This document shows, piece by piece, positions 22,435 through 33,762 of a stretch of DNA of 60,000 nucleotides; the stretch's first letter is position 1; every line of letters begins with the position of its first letter. The stretch is from Membranipora membranacea (lineage: Eukaryota; Bryozoa; Gymnolaemata; Cheilostomatida; Membraniporidae): contig OU612065.1 of the NCBI GenBank assembly GCA_914767715.1, positions 7,256,001 through 7,316,000 of the forward strand, in the 5' to 3' direction. The notes beneath the pieces were generated by a model that did no database searches, was not told the origin of the DNA, and worked only from the letters and a program-made list of their open reading frames with translations. Made by a program: the position numbers and the translations under genes.

Positions 22435-23535
22435 ATGGCTAGTATCTTTGCTAGTCTACCTGTGTTTGTTGTAGACTCATCCAATGTCCATGGGTCATTT
22501 AAGCGGTGGTCTGTTGAGTTTAATCTGGCTTTAAGAATGAAGTCGATTGAACTTGGCTATGACATCGAAGAAGTGACTACTGGCACTGGTGGTTCTAGAG
22601 TTACCGAAAAAGTGAGGGTGCCTCGCTTCGGTGAAGATGCAAAGCTGGCGTCTTTGCTCTGGTGTATGGGCAGTGATGCTCGTGAAGTAGTGTCATCGCT
22701 TGGTGTTGACTTGTTTTCCACATTTCTGGAGTTCTTAGATGTGTGGAACTTGTTGAGAGAACACTTTGAGCATGACGAGTCTGAGTATGTTAAGTTGGAC
22801 AAGTTTGTTACCTGTCAACAACTTGACAATGAAGATGAACGCGCTTATCTTCTGCGTGTTGAAGGACTGAGTAGACAATGTGATTTCTCTGGTGGCAATG
22901 TCAGAGAGAGATTTGCATTGTTGATCGCAGTAAGAGGTTTGCGTAACTCAAAATTGAAGTTTGAGATGATGGCTGATGATGAGTTGAACTGGGTCAAGAT
23001 AAACAAAGTGTTAAGGGCAAGACTTGCTGCGCAAGAGTCTTTGAATGCCTTAAATAGATCAGACCCGACTTATCCGCTGTCAGAGAGTAAACAGGTCCCT
23101 GCTAAAATACCTGTTAAAGTTGAATTACACGCTGAGTCTAGTGTAGTTTGTAATCCAATCAATGTTGTACCAAATATTACTGTTATACAGGAGCGTGTTG
23201 GTGAAGTGAAGTGTAGTCCACACCGAGGGAGAAGTGATGAGAGTAGTGTAAGTAATACTTATCATGATGCTTATAACCATTCTAATCGAGGTTCTGACAA
23301 CAAGAGATTTTGTAGTGACAACCATCGTTATAATGGTGATGGTGGGAGTGAAAGGAGGTATGTAAGTCATAGTAGTAGTCAGCATTCTGGCTGTTATATA
23401 TGTCATAACAATGATCATATTGCGCGTTACTGTCCTGAAGGCCGGTGTTTCAGATGTCAAAGGATGTCACATCACCAGCAGGATTGTACTGATGTTTATA
23501 GATGTAGGCGTCTCAGCAAGAGATTGCAGTTGTAG
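22435..23535 (+). CDS. Gag-like protein of the LTR element
   Basis: 366 codons from the ATG at 22435 (GCCATGG, good start context). The frame is open a little upstream, but without an ATG. The N-terminal two thirds is a retrotransposon capsid-type helical domain: an early FKRWSVEFN segment, LASLLWCMGSDAREVV, then FVTCQQLDNEDERAYLLRVE and RFALLIAVRGLRN. Near the C terminus are two closely spaced zinc knuckles, CYICHNNDHIARYC and CFRCQRMSHHQQDC, both CCHC. These bind the element RNA. The ORF stops soon after and about 390 bases of non-coding sequence lead to the 3' LTR. The ORF appears intact. Confidence 0.88.
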   Translation: MASIFASLPVFVVDSSNVHGSFKRWSVEFNLALRMKSIELGYDIEEVTTGTGGSRVTEKVRVPRFGEDAKLASLLWCMGSDAREVVSSLGVDLFSTFLEFLDVWNLLREHFEHDESEYVKLDKFVTCQQLDNEDERAYLLRVEGLSRQCDFSGGNVRERFALLIAVRGLRNSKLKFEMMADDELNWVKINKVLRARLAAQESLNALNRSDPTYPLSESKQVPAKIPVKVELHAESSVVCNPINVVPNITVIQERVGEVKCSPHRGRSDESSVSNTYHDAYNHSNRGSDNKRFCSDNHRYNGDGGSERRYVSHSSSQHSGCYICHNNDHIARYCPEGRCFRCQRMSHHQQDCTDVYRCRRLSKRLQL

Positions 23536-23924
23536 AGTGAATGGGAGCTCAGACCAAAGGTACAAAGATCGAACTAAAAGAAAGTCATGTGATGACCGCT
23601 CTCCACCTAGGCAGAGCTCAGGTAGTAGTGATAGTAATTGGCAGAGATAACTTCCCTCTGTAAATTCTAATCTAGTGAAGAGCTGTTGTCACCTTGTATG
23701 TAAACATACTTGTTTTAAGTTGACATCCTATCCGCTTTTCGTTATTGCTTGTGTGATTGCTGACAGTTGTCGGTAGTCCCCGTAGTTGTGTGCTAACCCT
23801 GATGGTGGGCCACAGAGTATGAGTAAACAAAACAACCCTTTCTCAATGAAAGGGCATGTGATGTCTCTCAACCCTGTTAGGGTTATAGAGTATGTGTCAA
23901 AAAACCCTAATAATAGTATGAGCA

Positions 23925-24172
23925 TGTGGAGTAGTCCTATCATAAGGTTTGTTGTCATGTTGTCATACATGTACTTTGTACATGTATCTTGGAGTTGTCC
24001 TCTCTGTACATACTAAGGAGTTATCATCAGCTGCCCTGACCTATATATGACAGAGACTGACTTGACCGTGACCTTGATTGAAGAGACACACATGAGCACT
24101 TGTCTACTGACTTTCATGGTGTGTGGACTGCCTTATATCTTGCCATCCTGATTAGAACCCAACTTCGCAACA
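23925..24172 (+). repeat. 3' long terminal repeat
   Basis: Near-identical copy of the 5' LTR with an 8-bp internal duplication. It ends GCAACA and is followed by the CAATG target duplicate. No clear polypurine tract is visible just before it. Confidence 0.92.
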
Positions 24173-24185
24173 CAATGAGTCTTTC

Positions 24186-24186
<1 letters not shown>

Positions 24187-24226
<40 letters not shown>
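24187..24226. repeat. (TA)n microsatellite
   Basis: A nearly pure TA run directly after the LTR element. A second, shorter TA run is at 24454-24477. Confidence 0.9.
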
Positions 24227-24229
<3 letters not shown>

Positions 24230-24453
24230 GCTATCAGTGTGTAGGGCAGATCTTTGCATTGGAGTTGTCCGACCATGTCAGGCTATTTTATCTACCATTA
24301 ATTACTATTGTGTTTAGGATGCCCAACATGATTATTTAAGAGGATTTGAGACATGATTTTTTGTGGGTCATATAAAATGACTCCTTATTTTTGAGTGACA
24401 CTTAGTTGGGGCCAAATACACACAGATGACACTTAAAAGCACAGATTTGTATC

Positions 24454-24487
<34 letters not shown>

Positions 24488-24908
24488 GCCAATCAAAGAA
24501 ATAAAAACAAAGCAGTCAGGTGTATTTATGGAAAATATCATTGTCTATAAGCGCTGTCCTATTTATGGAAGGGTGATCTCGGGATGTATGTTTAGCTCTT
24601 CACACTGGCCCTCTCTATTGACGCTGGTAGCTGCATAATTACACCTATCATATTACATCCTAAAATTACTTGGTCTTTCAATGACATGAAATAAAATCTG
24701 TGTAGTGGGTTTGACTATGGTGTAGTCTCTACAATAATTTTTGTTTCAGGCATTCAGCCCAGGAGATACAGGAAAATTGGTATATCATGTATAATCTAGT
24801 TTCTCTATACGAAAATGTTGAGCAAACATCACAAATTTAGAACACACCAAGAAGGAGTCACAAGGAACACCAAATCCAAAAATATAATTGATAATTTTTC
24901 TCTTACAG

Positions 24909-26212
24909 TGTTTGCAGCCTCTACTGTCGACATTGTCATGATTCTTACGAGTTGCTGCCCTCACACCGAAAATACAAGCTAACTCTTACTGTATGTAATA
25001 TTGATAGTCGTCAAATCTATCAAGCAACAGTGTTCGGAAAGTCATTGGAACACATAGTTGGCTGCTCGGCCTTTGATTATCATAGGTAAGTTTTGGTATT
25101 TTTCTAAACTTTCAATCAAATTATGTTTCCCATTGGGGATTTCATCTCCTGTATAGCTATCAAAAACCCACTTACATGAGCTCGACACCGAAGCTTTGAT
25201 GACTTGTAAAGCCAATTACCGTTCCTCCTCAATGTAAGGCATTTGTTTGTATTATACTATGTTGACTTTGATGTGTTGACAACTCCGATACTGTTTTGGT
25301 GTATCCTTATATATCATCGGGAGTGTGGAACACCGCTGACATCCATCAAGAGGAGCGATAGCCTAAGCACAGTTAATAAGCCATTCACTGCAATTCTCTC
25401 CCATTTTTAGCATATATCAGGAAAAGGAAGATCAGAATGTCTTGTTATTAGACATGCTACAAGGAGAGATAATCAGTCTACAAATAACAAACAAAAAGAG
25501 GTCCACTGATAGTCCCTACCCTAAACTTGTTTGCCAAAATATTTCTGTTGCTGACAAAATTTTGAAGGCTGGTACATTGGTAGATAGACTTTCCTCTGAA
25601 ATTCGGTTGGAAAAAGAAATCTTAAACCTCAGCACCTCTTTACAGAAATGTTCTGTCTCACAGCCTAACCTTAATTCTACAAAATCTGTTACCGCTGATA
25701 GCGCTACAAATGATCATGGATTGTCATGGCATGAAAGCCTTATTGAGGAGTTCAATCAAACTTTATTACCTACTGGTGAAGAAGGTCTGGGAGAGGGAAC
25801 AAACAAGATCAGCAAAAAAAGAACAAGACTGCAGTTGAGTATAAACAATACTCCCTCAGCTCCGGTACGATCGAGAGCAAAAGTATCTCACACTCCAAAG
25901 ACATCTGATCGGCAGGACCCTCTCTGGACCACATTTCCTCTGTCAGGATTTGAAATCCCATCGAGTCAGCATGTCCCAGTCTCTGTCAACAGAGACGACA
26001 ATGCTCCTGGTTTTACTCAAAACCTGATGAACTGTTCTGTTAGTGATTCAACTTTATTTGCCCATGAAAACACAGATATCAGTCATTCTGCGGACATCAT
26101 CATTGCTTCTACTCCAATTGTACGTTGTGATCAAAGACAGACTATTCATCAAATGCAAATAGAAAGTTTGGATCCGTCTCGTGATCTTTTTGCATCTGAT
26201 AACGAAAATTGA
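24909..26212 (+). CDS. DDIAS (noxin)-like OB-fold protein, 5' exons not found
   Basis: Two exons join in frame: 24909-25085 and 25411-26212 (stop TGA at 26210-26212). The first encodes a zinc-containing OB-fold like the RPA large-subunit C-terminal domain: CRHCHDSYELL, then YKLTLTVCNIDSRQIYQATV and FGKSLEHIVGCSAFDYH. The FG-x-L-x-x-x-x-G spacing before an aromatic helix is characteristic of DDIAS (DNA-damage-induced apoptosis suppressor). The second exon is a long, mostly disordered Ser/Thr-rich tail ending in an acidic DLFASDNEN; long disordered tails are typical of the family. DDIAS supports survival and replication under DNA damage in vertebrates (family knowledge). The start is missing and the leading exon needs a phase-2 partner. 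The family call rests on the OB-fold pattern alone. Confidence 0.62.
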
Positions 26213-26582
26213 TGCGCAAAAAAAGCTAGAGATTGAACCAAATTTGACCTCTGCCTTGAGAACATTTGCTATATGCCTGTACGCAATCGACCAGTTTCCT
26301 TGCAAGCCAAGAAGGGTGGGTTAAAGATTTATATAATGATCTAAATAATGAAAACGGAATGGATTATAGAGATGATACAACATACAATGGTGCACGTACC
26401 ACTGCACAACACACAGGTCTTCAGCTAGAAACCATGAGTCAAGCGCTGTATCGAAGCCTTCTCTAGTACAACCTCCTCATGGCCGGCCCCAGCAGCATGA
26501 AGACACCCCTGTGTGTTGATGAGCATCTCAATCAATCCCATCGATCCCTCAGTGCATCTTGTCAGTTTCGGTGTTTTGTTAA

Positions 26583-27311
26583 TTGGTGTGTTTACGCTGT
26601 TGCGCGACCAGGGAGGCTGCCAACTCTTCATTGTCTCAGTGCAACACACTGGGACTGCACAATATCGTAAAACAAGTTGGTTTCTTCATATATCACCTTA
26701 TTGCATGCTTATCCAGTATCAACCAGTTCTTGTATGTATAGGGTTGATGATGTGATGAAACCTCATCTTGTTGTAAAAACTTTTTAAAAATTATATTTTC
26801 CCTGCTCTATTGTTTTATAACACCAACTTTACTAAATGTTATACTTCTTGCTGCTGGCGAGATAAATTTCAATTTTGAGCCGCATATGGTTTTTTGTGTG
26901 GTTTCTGCTGAATCACATGGATTCATTATTGTGGGGTTCCTGTTTGCCTTCATTCCTCTAATAATCCAGTTTGTTACCCATGTCTTAATGTTATGTGTGG
27001 TAAGAAATGTGCGTGGTAGTAACAGAAAGAACGCTATTAGAGCAATGAAAACAGTATTACTGACTGTAGGGACTTACTTTCTTTGCTGGGTACCGACTGC
27101 CGTATACTTTATCTTGAATTTGCTGCCCAATACAAAACCTGCCAGCTGGTTTATATTTATGACTGGAGAAATACTGCTCTTCAACAGTGGAATGGGCTGT
27201 ATTATATACACCGCAAGCTTACCTATGTTCAGGACCAACCTGTTGCGTTCTTGTTGGAAAAAGCAATATAATACACAGATTCACCCCAGCAGCGGCACAT
27301 TGGAAGATTAA
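26583..27311 (+). pseudogene. Class A GPCR relic, TM3 to C terminus
   Basis: One frame reads a TM3-like helix (VGFFIYHLIACLSS...QFLYV), then three stops at 26739-26741, 26745-26747 and 26748-26750. From 26751 it is open again through TM4 (IIFSLLYCFITPTLLNVIL), ECL2 with a Cys, TM5 (GFLFAFIPLIIQFVTHVLML), TM6 with FLCWVPTAVYFIL and TM7 (LLFNSGMGCIIYTASLP), ending at the TAA at 27309-27311. TM6 has the CWxP hallmark. TM7 has NSGMGCIIY, so the Pro of NPxxY is missing. The DRY region lies under the stops. Upstream TM1-TM2-like pieces occur in shifted frames at about 26540-26650. I read this as an intronless receptor gene that has decayed. A tiny intron over the stops seems unlikely but cannot be excluded. 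Confidence 0.65.
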
Positions 27312-27945
27312 CCTGATGCTTCAGTTACTGAGGTGCTGATTAGCTGCTGCCTTTAAAACTAGCTGATTGGTTTTGAACAACGATCAGTTTTCTTCAAGAG
27401 GCCGTTTTTAAACCATGCCTCTGTGACCTATAATCGTTATCATCACCGATGATCAACGAGAGAGCAGCAATTGTGTTTCAAGGCTACTATCTGCCATGGT
27501 TTAATGATTCTGTGGATGCAAGTATGCTGTACAGAACTCTGAGGGTATGTATCTGTGATATATATAACTTATGGAGTAAGATATCTCACGAGAACAGACA
27601 GATATTTTCTAAAAATAGATGGAGCCTCAGTATCTTGATTTAGCGAGGTTGATATCATACCTGCTCAACTCTTATTCTGATTAATGTCGCTTGACAACAC
27701 CTCCTTGCTCATATGAAACCTCTTTCAACCCAGTTCATATAGACAATAATATGTTATAATATTCAAATCCACTAGTACTCCCATACCTCATATATTACAT
27801 ATACTATTACATATATTACATTCGGTATACTTGTGTAGAATAGAAACATAAATGTCTGAATTAGTATCAGAAATAAAGTGTTGTGTAGTGTGCACATCAC
27901 ATGCATACTCAACTAAACTAGTATCTTTAATGGATTCTGATGCGA
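27312..27945. other. Intergenic, no gene recognised
   Basis: The gap between the GPCR relic and the convergent 3' end of the glucosylceramidase gene. No coding signal seen. Confidence 0.6.
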
Positions 27946-30900
27946 TCAAATATTCCACATAACTGTGTTGATAGATCTGGGCTGCATCGTTACAGAGAGT
28001 GATTGGTTATCGTGGAGCACAGACACCGTCTCTGTAGACTCTTGCCTGGAAAATACGAAAAGAAACTTTTAGATAAAGTAAAAATTAATGATTTTTACTG
28101 GCAAGAGATAATGTCAACAAATTTCTGTTGACCCCCCCCCCCCCCTCTTTCAAGTCAGACAAACCCTAATTCCGTCCTTACTATTGTGAGATTAGGAAAT
28201 TATGTTTATCTTATTATGTTTGTGTTTGTAAAAGGGCATACTCATTTTCAATGTCAAAATGTCGAAACTATAATATGTGGTCAATCTGTGCTTGAGAGTG
28301 TTACATTATGGCCTCTAGATATTTTTCAATACTTCAATTGTGATAGCCAGAAACTAAAAATTTGTGTACAACTTATATGAATGAAGTTTGAAGGTACAAT
28401 ATGTTATATTGGCTTACTTGTTGGACAGCACCATGACGTAATATTTCTCGGGTGTCGAGAACACAACTCCTCTGACTTTAGAGTTAGATATTTTCATATC
28501 ATGGCGAATGGAGCCAGGGGTCAGAAACTTACTATAATAATATAATAAGAAGACTACAAGTAATATTGGGTGAAACAAGTTCACAAATTTGAAGGATCTT
28601 TTTCTGCGTTTGACATATGATGCGACTTGAAGCAAAGAGTTTAAGCCAAAATTGACTGCGTGTAATTTAGGCTAAGAGATTTAAGAGATCTAAGTAATTT
28701 TTGAGTCCGCCATTGTTGTCTGACTTCATCATTTTCTGGACTGTGATTCTGTGACCCTGACAGTAGCAGTCAGGATGGCCTAAATTAACACAAAGAATAA
28801 CCAAAGATTCATAAAGCCTGTTGCCACACTGGAGTTTTCTTCTAGCGAAGACATATTATAAGTTGTCTTTAATTTTCATCTCTCTGGGTTGCCTTAATAT
28901 CACAGGTCTTAGGCAACATGTTGCTGTATTGTAAGTGTTGGTTATGAGCTAGCGCCGACAGTACTGACAGCACAACAATGATGAGTTGTGCGATACAGCA
29001 AAAAGTTGGGAAAGACAGAACCACTAGGATAATACAGAGAGGCGTTTATTTCAGGAATGCTTAATAGCACCAAATATTTGACTGTGCATTCTTTTGGAAA
29101 TGGGGTGTTCAACCAACCTGAAGTGTCCCAGAACATAATACATGGGTTGTTTATAGAATTCGTTGTGCACTGTGTTCACGATGATAGGACTGTCCACATT
29201 ATTATTGACCCAGTTAGGACCTCCGGAGATGTTCAGTGCAATATTCCAATCTGTCCATCCTGTCACCCAATTCTCCAAATCCTAAAAATGGCATATTAAA
29301 CAAGACAGGTAAATACATGGTGCAATTAACTGGTCCTGGGGAACAGGATCAATTTGAGGCTTTTGACGCTACGCCGTTACGTAATTATGTTGGTGATATT
29401 TATTTACATGTGGAGATGATTTACATATCATCTTCATCTGGCTACACACTTTTGTATCTGCTTTAACGTCATTGTTATATAAATAAATTAGGTAACAACA
29501 TATTCAGTGATGTCACATCACAGATAGCTGAAATTCCTTACCTGAATTATATCATCGGAGTACTGTTCTCCTCTCTCCCAACTTCCCAGCTCCACTTTAT
29601 TCTTCTCAAAAGTTGAGGAGCCAGCACAGGCTTCTGTAGCTAGAATAAACTTGCTTGGATCCACATTGTGTGTGTCTGTAATTCTGCTGTATGGGAGATA
29701 ACTATTCAAATACCAGTGAACCCCTATTCCAGACACATAGTCTCGAGCTGTGCTGTTACCGTATATCTTCAATAATATAGTAATCCCATATTTGATGATT
29801 CATGCCTGTTAAATTTCAGATGCATTTTGTTCCATCTAAGGAAGTCTCTGTTTTCACTACCACCAAATATTGATTAAACATGCCGCAATAACATGAACAT
29901 TGGGCATCAAGTTACTAGGCATAAGTGGATAACTCCTAAAATTATTACGATTATCCATTATTTTGCTGGTCGATCAACCCTTCATATGATGACGAATTTG
30001 GATTTAGGAACAAAGCAATGGGCCAACCTTCTATCTATTTGGTTGCAGAGGTTAGGTTCTTCAAAAGAAAGGTTGTTTATTAAATTTGCGATAACCGAAA
30101 TCCTCATGAACTGGGGAGATTACTGCAAAAAACAAATATGGGTCATCATAAGGATTGAGTAATGGCACCATAGATATAAAAATCACTGAAACCGAAGTGG
30201 TCATCAACAATTAAAAATCTCATTACCATAACATAGATAATTAAGCATAAATGTACACATTATTTATTTATGTTGTTGGTATGTCGAGAACTTTGCCTTA
30301 CCGTTTTGGCCCAATTGGGTAGAAGAAGGATGTCATCATCCAAAACCATTAGCTTAAGATCACTGTACCCTCCATTGTGCAAAGCAGGTCCTGGAAATAA
30401 AATGTAAGTGTCATCAGTTCAACCGATCGGTACGGAATTTTCATCTTATTTATACGTATTTATTTTTATATTTATGAGTATTTATAAGTATTCATGGGTT
30501 TAAATAATTAAGAGCATGTCATATCAAATTGACATGACAAAACCTACTTTGGGGTAAAACCTGATCGATTTAGATGTCCAAGGCATCATAACATTTCAAT
30601 CATACTTACCAAGATCAGACACAATAAAATCTCTTTGCATCTCTGCAGTAAATCCAAGGCATTGGAAGGGGAAGAATGGTAATCTACCATCAGTGGGTTC
30701 ATTCTGTGCAGTCATTCCCCAGAACTCTATACCATTAGTCTTATAAGCATCTAAAAACCTGAGGTAATCATACTGAGGCAGTGAGTAAAATTCTTAGAGA
30801 GGATTAGGAGCAGGAGCAAAGTAAATTATCTGTCACTGGCTGCTCTCTCAGAACAAATGGGGGGGGGGGGGGGGGGCAAGAGTCTGGGGTGCTTAGACTA

Positions 30901-33545
30901 CATAAAATCTAGTATTAACGTCACCAGACTTTTAAATGAAGGTATCTTATAAAATGATACATGTATCATTAATCATGTTCCCTTTTTTAGTGTCATGTAA
31001 GTGTATAGATTGATCTCAGAGAGGGAGTTCATTGATCTCAGAGGTTATGTCTTTGAAATGCTTCATAAGTGGTTTCAGGTACGTGGCAACTTATAAGTAA
31101 GTGCGTGGCGACTTGTAAATGCGAAACAAATTATTTATGAAAACACTGCAATTCACTTATAAGTCTGGTGACCTTATAGTGAGGATTTTACGGTAACATC
31201 TATCAAGTAATGTTATTAAATATTTAGGTTATGGATAATAATTTTGTGTGCGGCATCTTTATGTAATGTTATGTATCTTTATGTAAAATGAGTGGGTTTA
31301 AAGTGGAAAATATGTAACTTATCGTTATGTAAAGAGAGTAGGCTAGAACTGATTAAGACTGAGTCATGAAGCATCGGAGAAAGTATTCTTAGGCAAACTC
31401 ACTTGATAAGATATTTAGCCCATGCCTTGTAGTATGGTCCTCCAGGGTTCCCTTTCAGGAAACCTCTACCCTTAGTTGATGAGTCGGTCTTCATCCAGTA
31501 AGGTGAACTCCATGGTGAAGAGAAAAGTTTGACAGGTTTACTACTCATGTTCATAGCCCGTTTTAAAACTGGTATCTGTAAATTTCATTTAGAAGCAGGT
31601 CAAGTTTTTTTGTCCATAGGAAAAAACATTGAGCTGTGCTGTAAATTGGCACTAAGAAAAGAGTTTTAGCACATTTTTATTGCTTGTATTTTTCTTTAAA
31701 TCTTTAAATACGACAGCTAAATTAAACTTTACAACAAGTTTATATTTTCTGCAGTAAAGAATAAAACTCAGGATAAGGCGTTTCATTTGCTGATAAAATC
31801 TTCACCAATTCTGTTCATCTGCATTTTAAGGGGCAACCAGGCCAATAATTCAGCGAGAGATATAAATGACAAAATGTAAAAGCAGGTTTTCACCTTGTAA
31901 TGTAAATCTTCAGTAACCAGAGCAAAGTGTCTCAGATCTAAATCATCAGGTATATCATCATAAGAGTATGAGTGAGTGGAGAAGTCTGTACTGGCTATAG
32001 GTACTCGTCCAAGTGTATACTCAATACCTGTTATGTAAAAATGTAGAGCTGAACACAGTTAGGTGAAAGAAGTCATTATAGACAGAGGGTGATGTCAGAA
32101 AATTGAATTGTTAACATTGTTCGGTGTAATAAAGGTCATATCCTGGTCGTATTTGACAGTTTAAGGTAATGTCAAAGACCAATCCGAATATCGACATCGA
32201 CGGTCATATCAGAGTATGTAAGGATATATCCTTACTCTGTGGTCATATTTGAAAATGACTGTGTGTATCTGTTTTGTGAAACATTTAGAGATATAAATTA
32301 CCACGTATGAGTTAAGAATGTAACATGAGCAGATAGGTGTGTTGATCTATATCCCTCATTCAAAGCAATACTTCAAGTCACTCTGCAGAATAACAACATA
32401 CCCTTCTTTGAGTAGTATGACTCGAGTATTTTATCTTGCACATCTTTAGATACACCGAGTATATTCTTTGCAGCTGCATCTGTGATTGCTCCGCCGAATC
32501 CTATGATTGACTGGTATGTGATGTTACTGCTGACGGTAATCTGACCATTTCCATTACCTGTGTGTTAAAGTTGACTATGACATTGTTTATGCATATATAC
32601 AAATGTGCGGTTCCATCATTACCTGGTCATAATACCATGCTAGACCATGTAATATCTGTGTATATTTTGTTTACTTGCATGAAACCACTGATATGGATTA
32701 CCTCAGTGCATGAAACCATGACGCCTTCTTCTAACCACCGTCACTGATATCCCTAACAGGTCAGTGAATATTCTCTCTTAGTTTGAAATGATTACAGGGG
32801 AGCAGGGCCTGAAATTAGAGGGGACGTAGTTAAAATTCAGCAAAACAGAACACATACCGTTGTTGTTGAAGCCCTGAGTTATTGGAACTGAGCGTAGAGC
32901 AAATCTGTCAGATTTCTTGTCTGAACTGAGAATGGCAGCTGTATTTGCTGGGATTGATTTAATCTCAGGAAATGTATGACACTTAGTGGAGGAACATGTG
33001 CAGACAAATGAGCTGTAGCCAAATGACTTCTGATCACAGACATCTCCGTCTAAAACATCATTAGCAAGAAAAGCCAGATTGAGAATAGCTATATGTGTTT
33101 GAACTTTGCCGGCGTTGTTCCTTATTTCCTTTCGCTTACAGGATGTTAGTAATAATTATTAGAAGGCTACTGCTGGGCCCAGATTGACAATGATTGATGC
33201 AATGGCAGCTCAACAAACAAGCAAAACAAATATCTTACTGAAGGAGCTGATGGAATGGGATATGCATAATGAAGTTTTTTGTATCTCACAGTTTGCATAA
33301 TATAATCAACGAGTTGCCTTATGAGCTATGAGATGGATTTAGCAATACCTTGGAACAAACACGAACTAAAAATGCCTGTGAATGTAGTAGACTGTCAAGA
33401 CTGATCAGAACGAGTACACAGGCAAAATGATGCGCAGTGAGGGAGTTTTCACATATCACAATCCATAATCAGCAGTATTATACTTACATGTGCACCAGAG
33501 AGAAGTAAGCAAAAGCAAGAAATGTATGCCGTCAAAACCCCCCAT
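27946..33545 (-). CDS. GBA1: Lysosomal glucosylceramidase (acid beta-glucosidase), complete
   Basis: Eleven exons (5' to 3'): 33545-33488, 33049-32858, 32557-32402, 32027-31894, 31575-31403, 30758-30610, 30390-30302, 29766-29542, 29281-29118, 28531-28418, 28045-27946. All borders are in phase and give 517 aa, close to the vertebrate enzyme. Exon 1 is a signal peptide ([11 protein letters not shown]). The mature N terminus has the Cys-rich [22 protein letters not shown] (about residue 103) is the GH30 barrel signature. The acid/base Glu is in TAQNEP (E258) and the nucleophile in ATEACAGS (E362). Also present are [10 protein letters not shown] and, in the last exon, SINTVMW of the C-terminal beta module. 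The enzyme hydrolyses glucosylceramide in lysosomes. Exon 9 must end at 29118 (donor GTTGGT): reading through gives a false stop, whereas splicing restores [12 protein letters not shown]. Confidence 0.97.
28133..28145. repeat. C homopolymer tract
   Basis: C run in the last GBA intron. A longer G run is at about 30858-30875 in another GBA intron. Confidence 0.85.
32210..32240. mobile_element. 31-bp palindromic insertion flanked by 8-bp direct repeats
   Basis: CAGAG, an AT-rich arm, centre GATATATC, CTCTGT. GGTCATAT lies immediately before (32202-32209) and after (32241-32248). It is in an intron of the glucosylceramidase gene and of the same type as 10832-10861 and 50109-50142. Confidence 0.75.
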
Positions 33546-33644
33546 TGTTATCTCTTACTAAAAATGATGAACTACAGATGATTAATTAGCTCTGCAGCGC
33601 TGCATGACAAGACCTTCGCAATAAGACTAAGATTTGTGAACTGA

Positions 33645-33762
33645 GCTTACAAATGTGGCTTATTTGATTAGTCATGGCTAACAGCTGATAACTATTGTCG
33701 TATGGTACGACGATAGTTATCAGCTGTTAGCCGTGACTAATCAAATAAGCTGCATATGTAAG
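33645..33762. mobile_element. 118-bp near-perfect hairpin upstream of GBA start
   Basis: Arms 33645-33702 and 33706-33762 pair over about 57 bp with about four mismatches and only a 3-base loop. It lies 100 bases upstream of the GBA start codon. Probably a foldback MITE; a precursor-miRNA-like stem is an alternative. Confidence 0.8.

Larger units (their letters stand above)
21882..24177 (+). mobile_element. Short LTR retrotransposon with gag only (non-autonomous)
   Basis: 5' LTR 21887-22126 (240 bp) and 3' LTR 23925-24172 (248 bp) are nearly identical; the length difference is an 8-bp duplication (ATGTTGTC) in the 3' copy. Both start TGTGGAG and end GCAACA. The flanking 5-bp sequence CAATG at 21882-21886 and 24173-24177 is a perfect target-site duplication. 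Right after the 5' LTR comes TGGTGTCAGTTGTG, a plausible primer-binding site. The interior (about 1.8 kb) holds one gag-like ORF. No protease, reverse transcriptase, RNase H or integrase coding is present in any frame. The element must rely on a partner for mobilisation. Confidence 0.92.

Noticed and set aside
28942-29136. Apparent C-terminal truncation of glucosylceramidase ([10 protein letters not shown]... then stop)
   Set aside because: The donor at 29117 joins LGHFS to the exon at 28531 (SKFLTPGS) in phase, and a further exon gives the conserved SINTVMW end, so the gene is complete.
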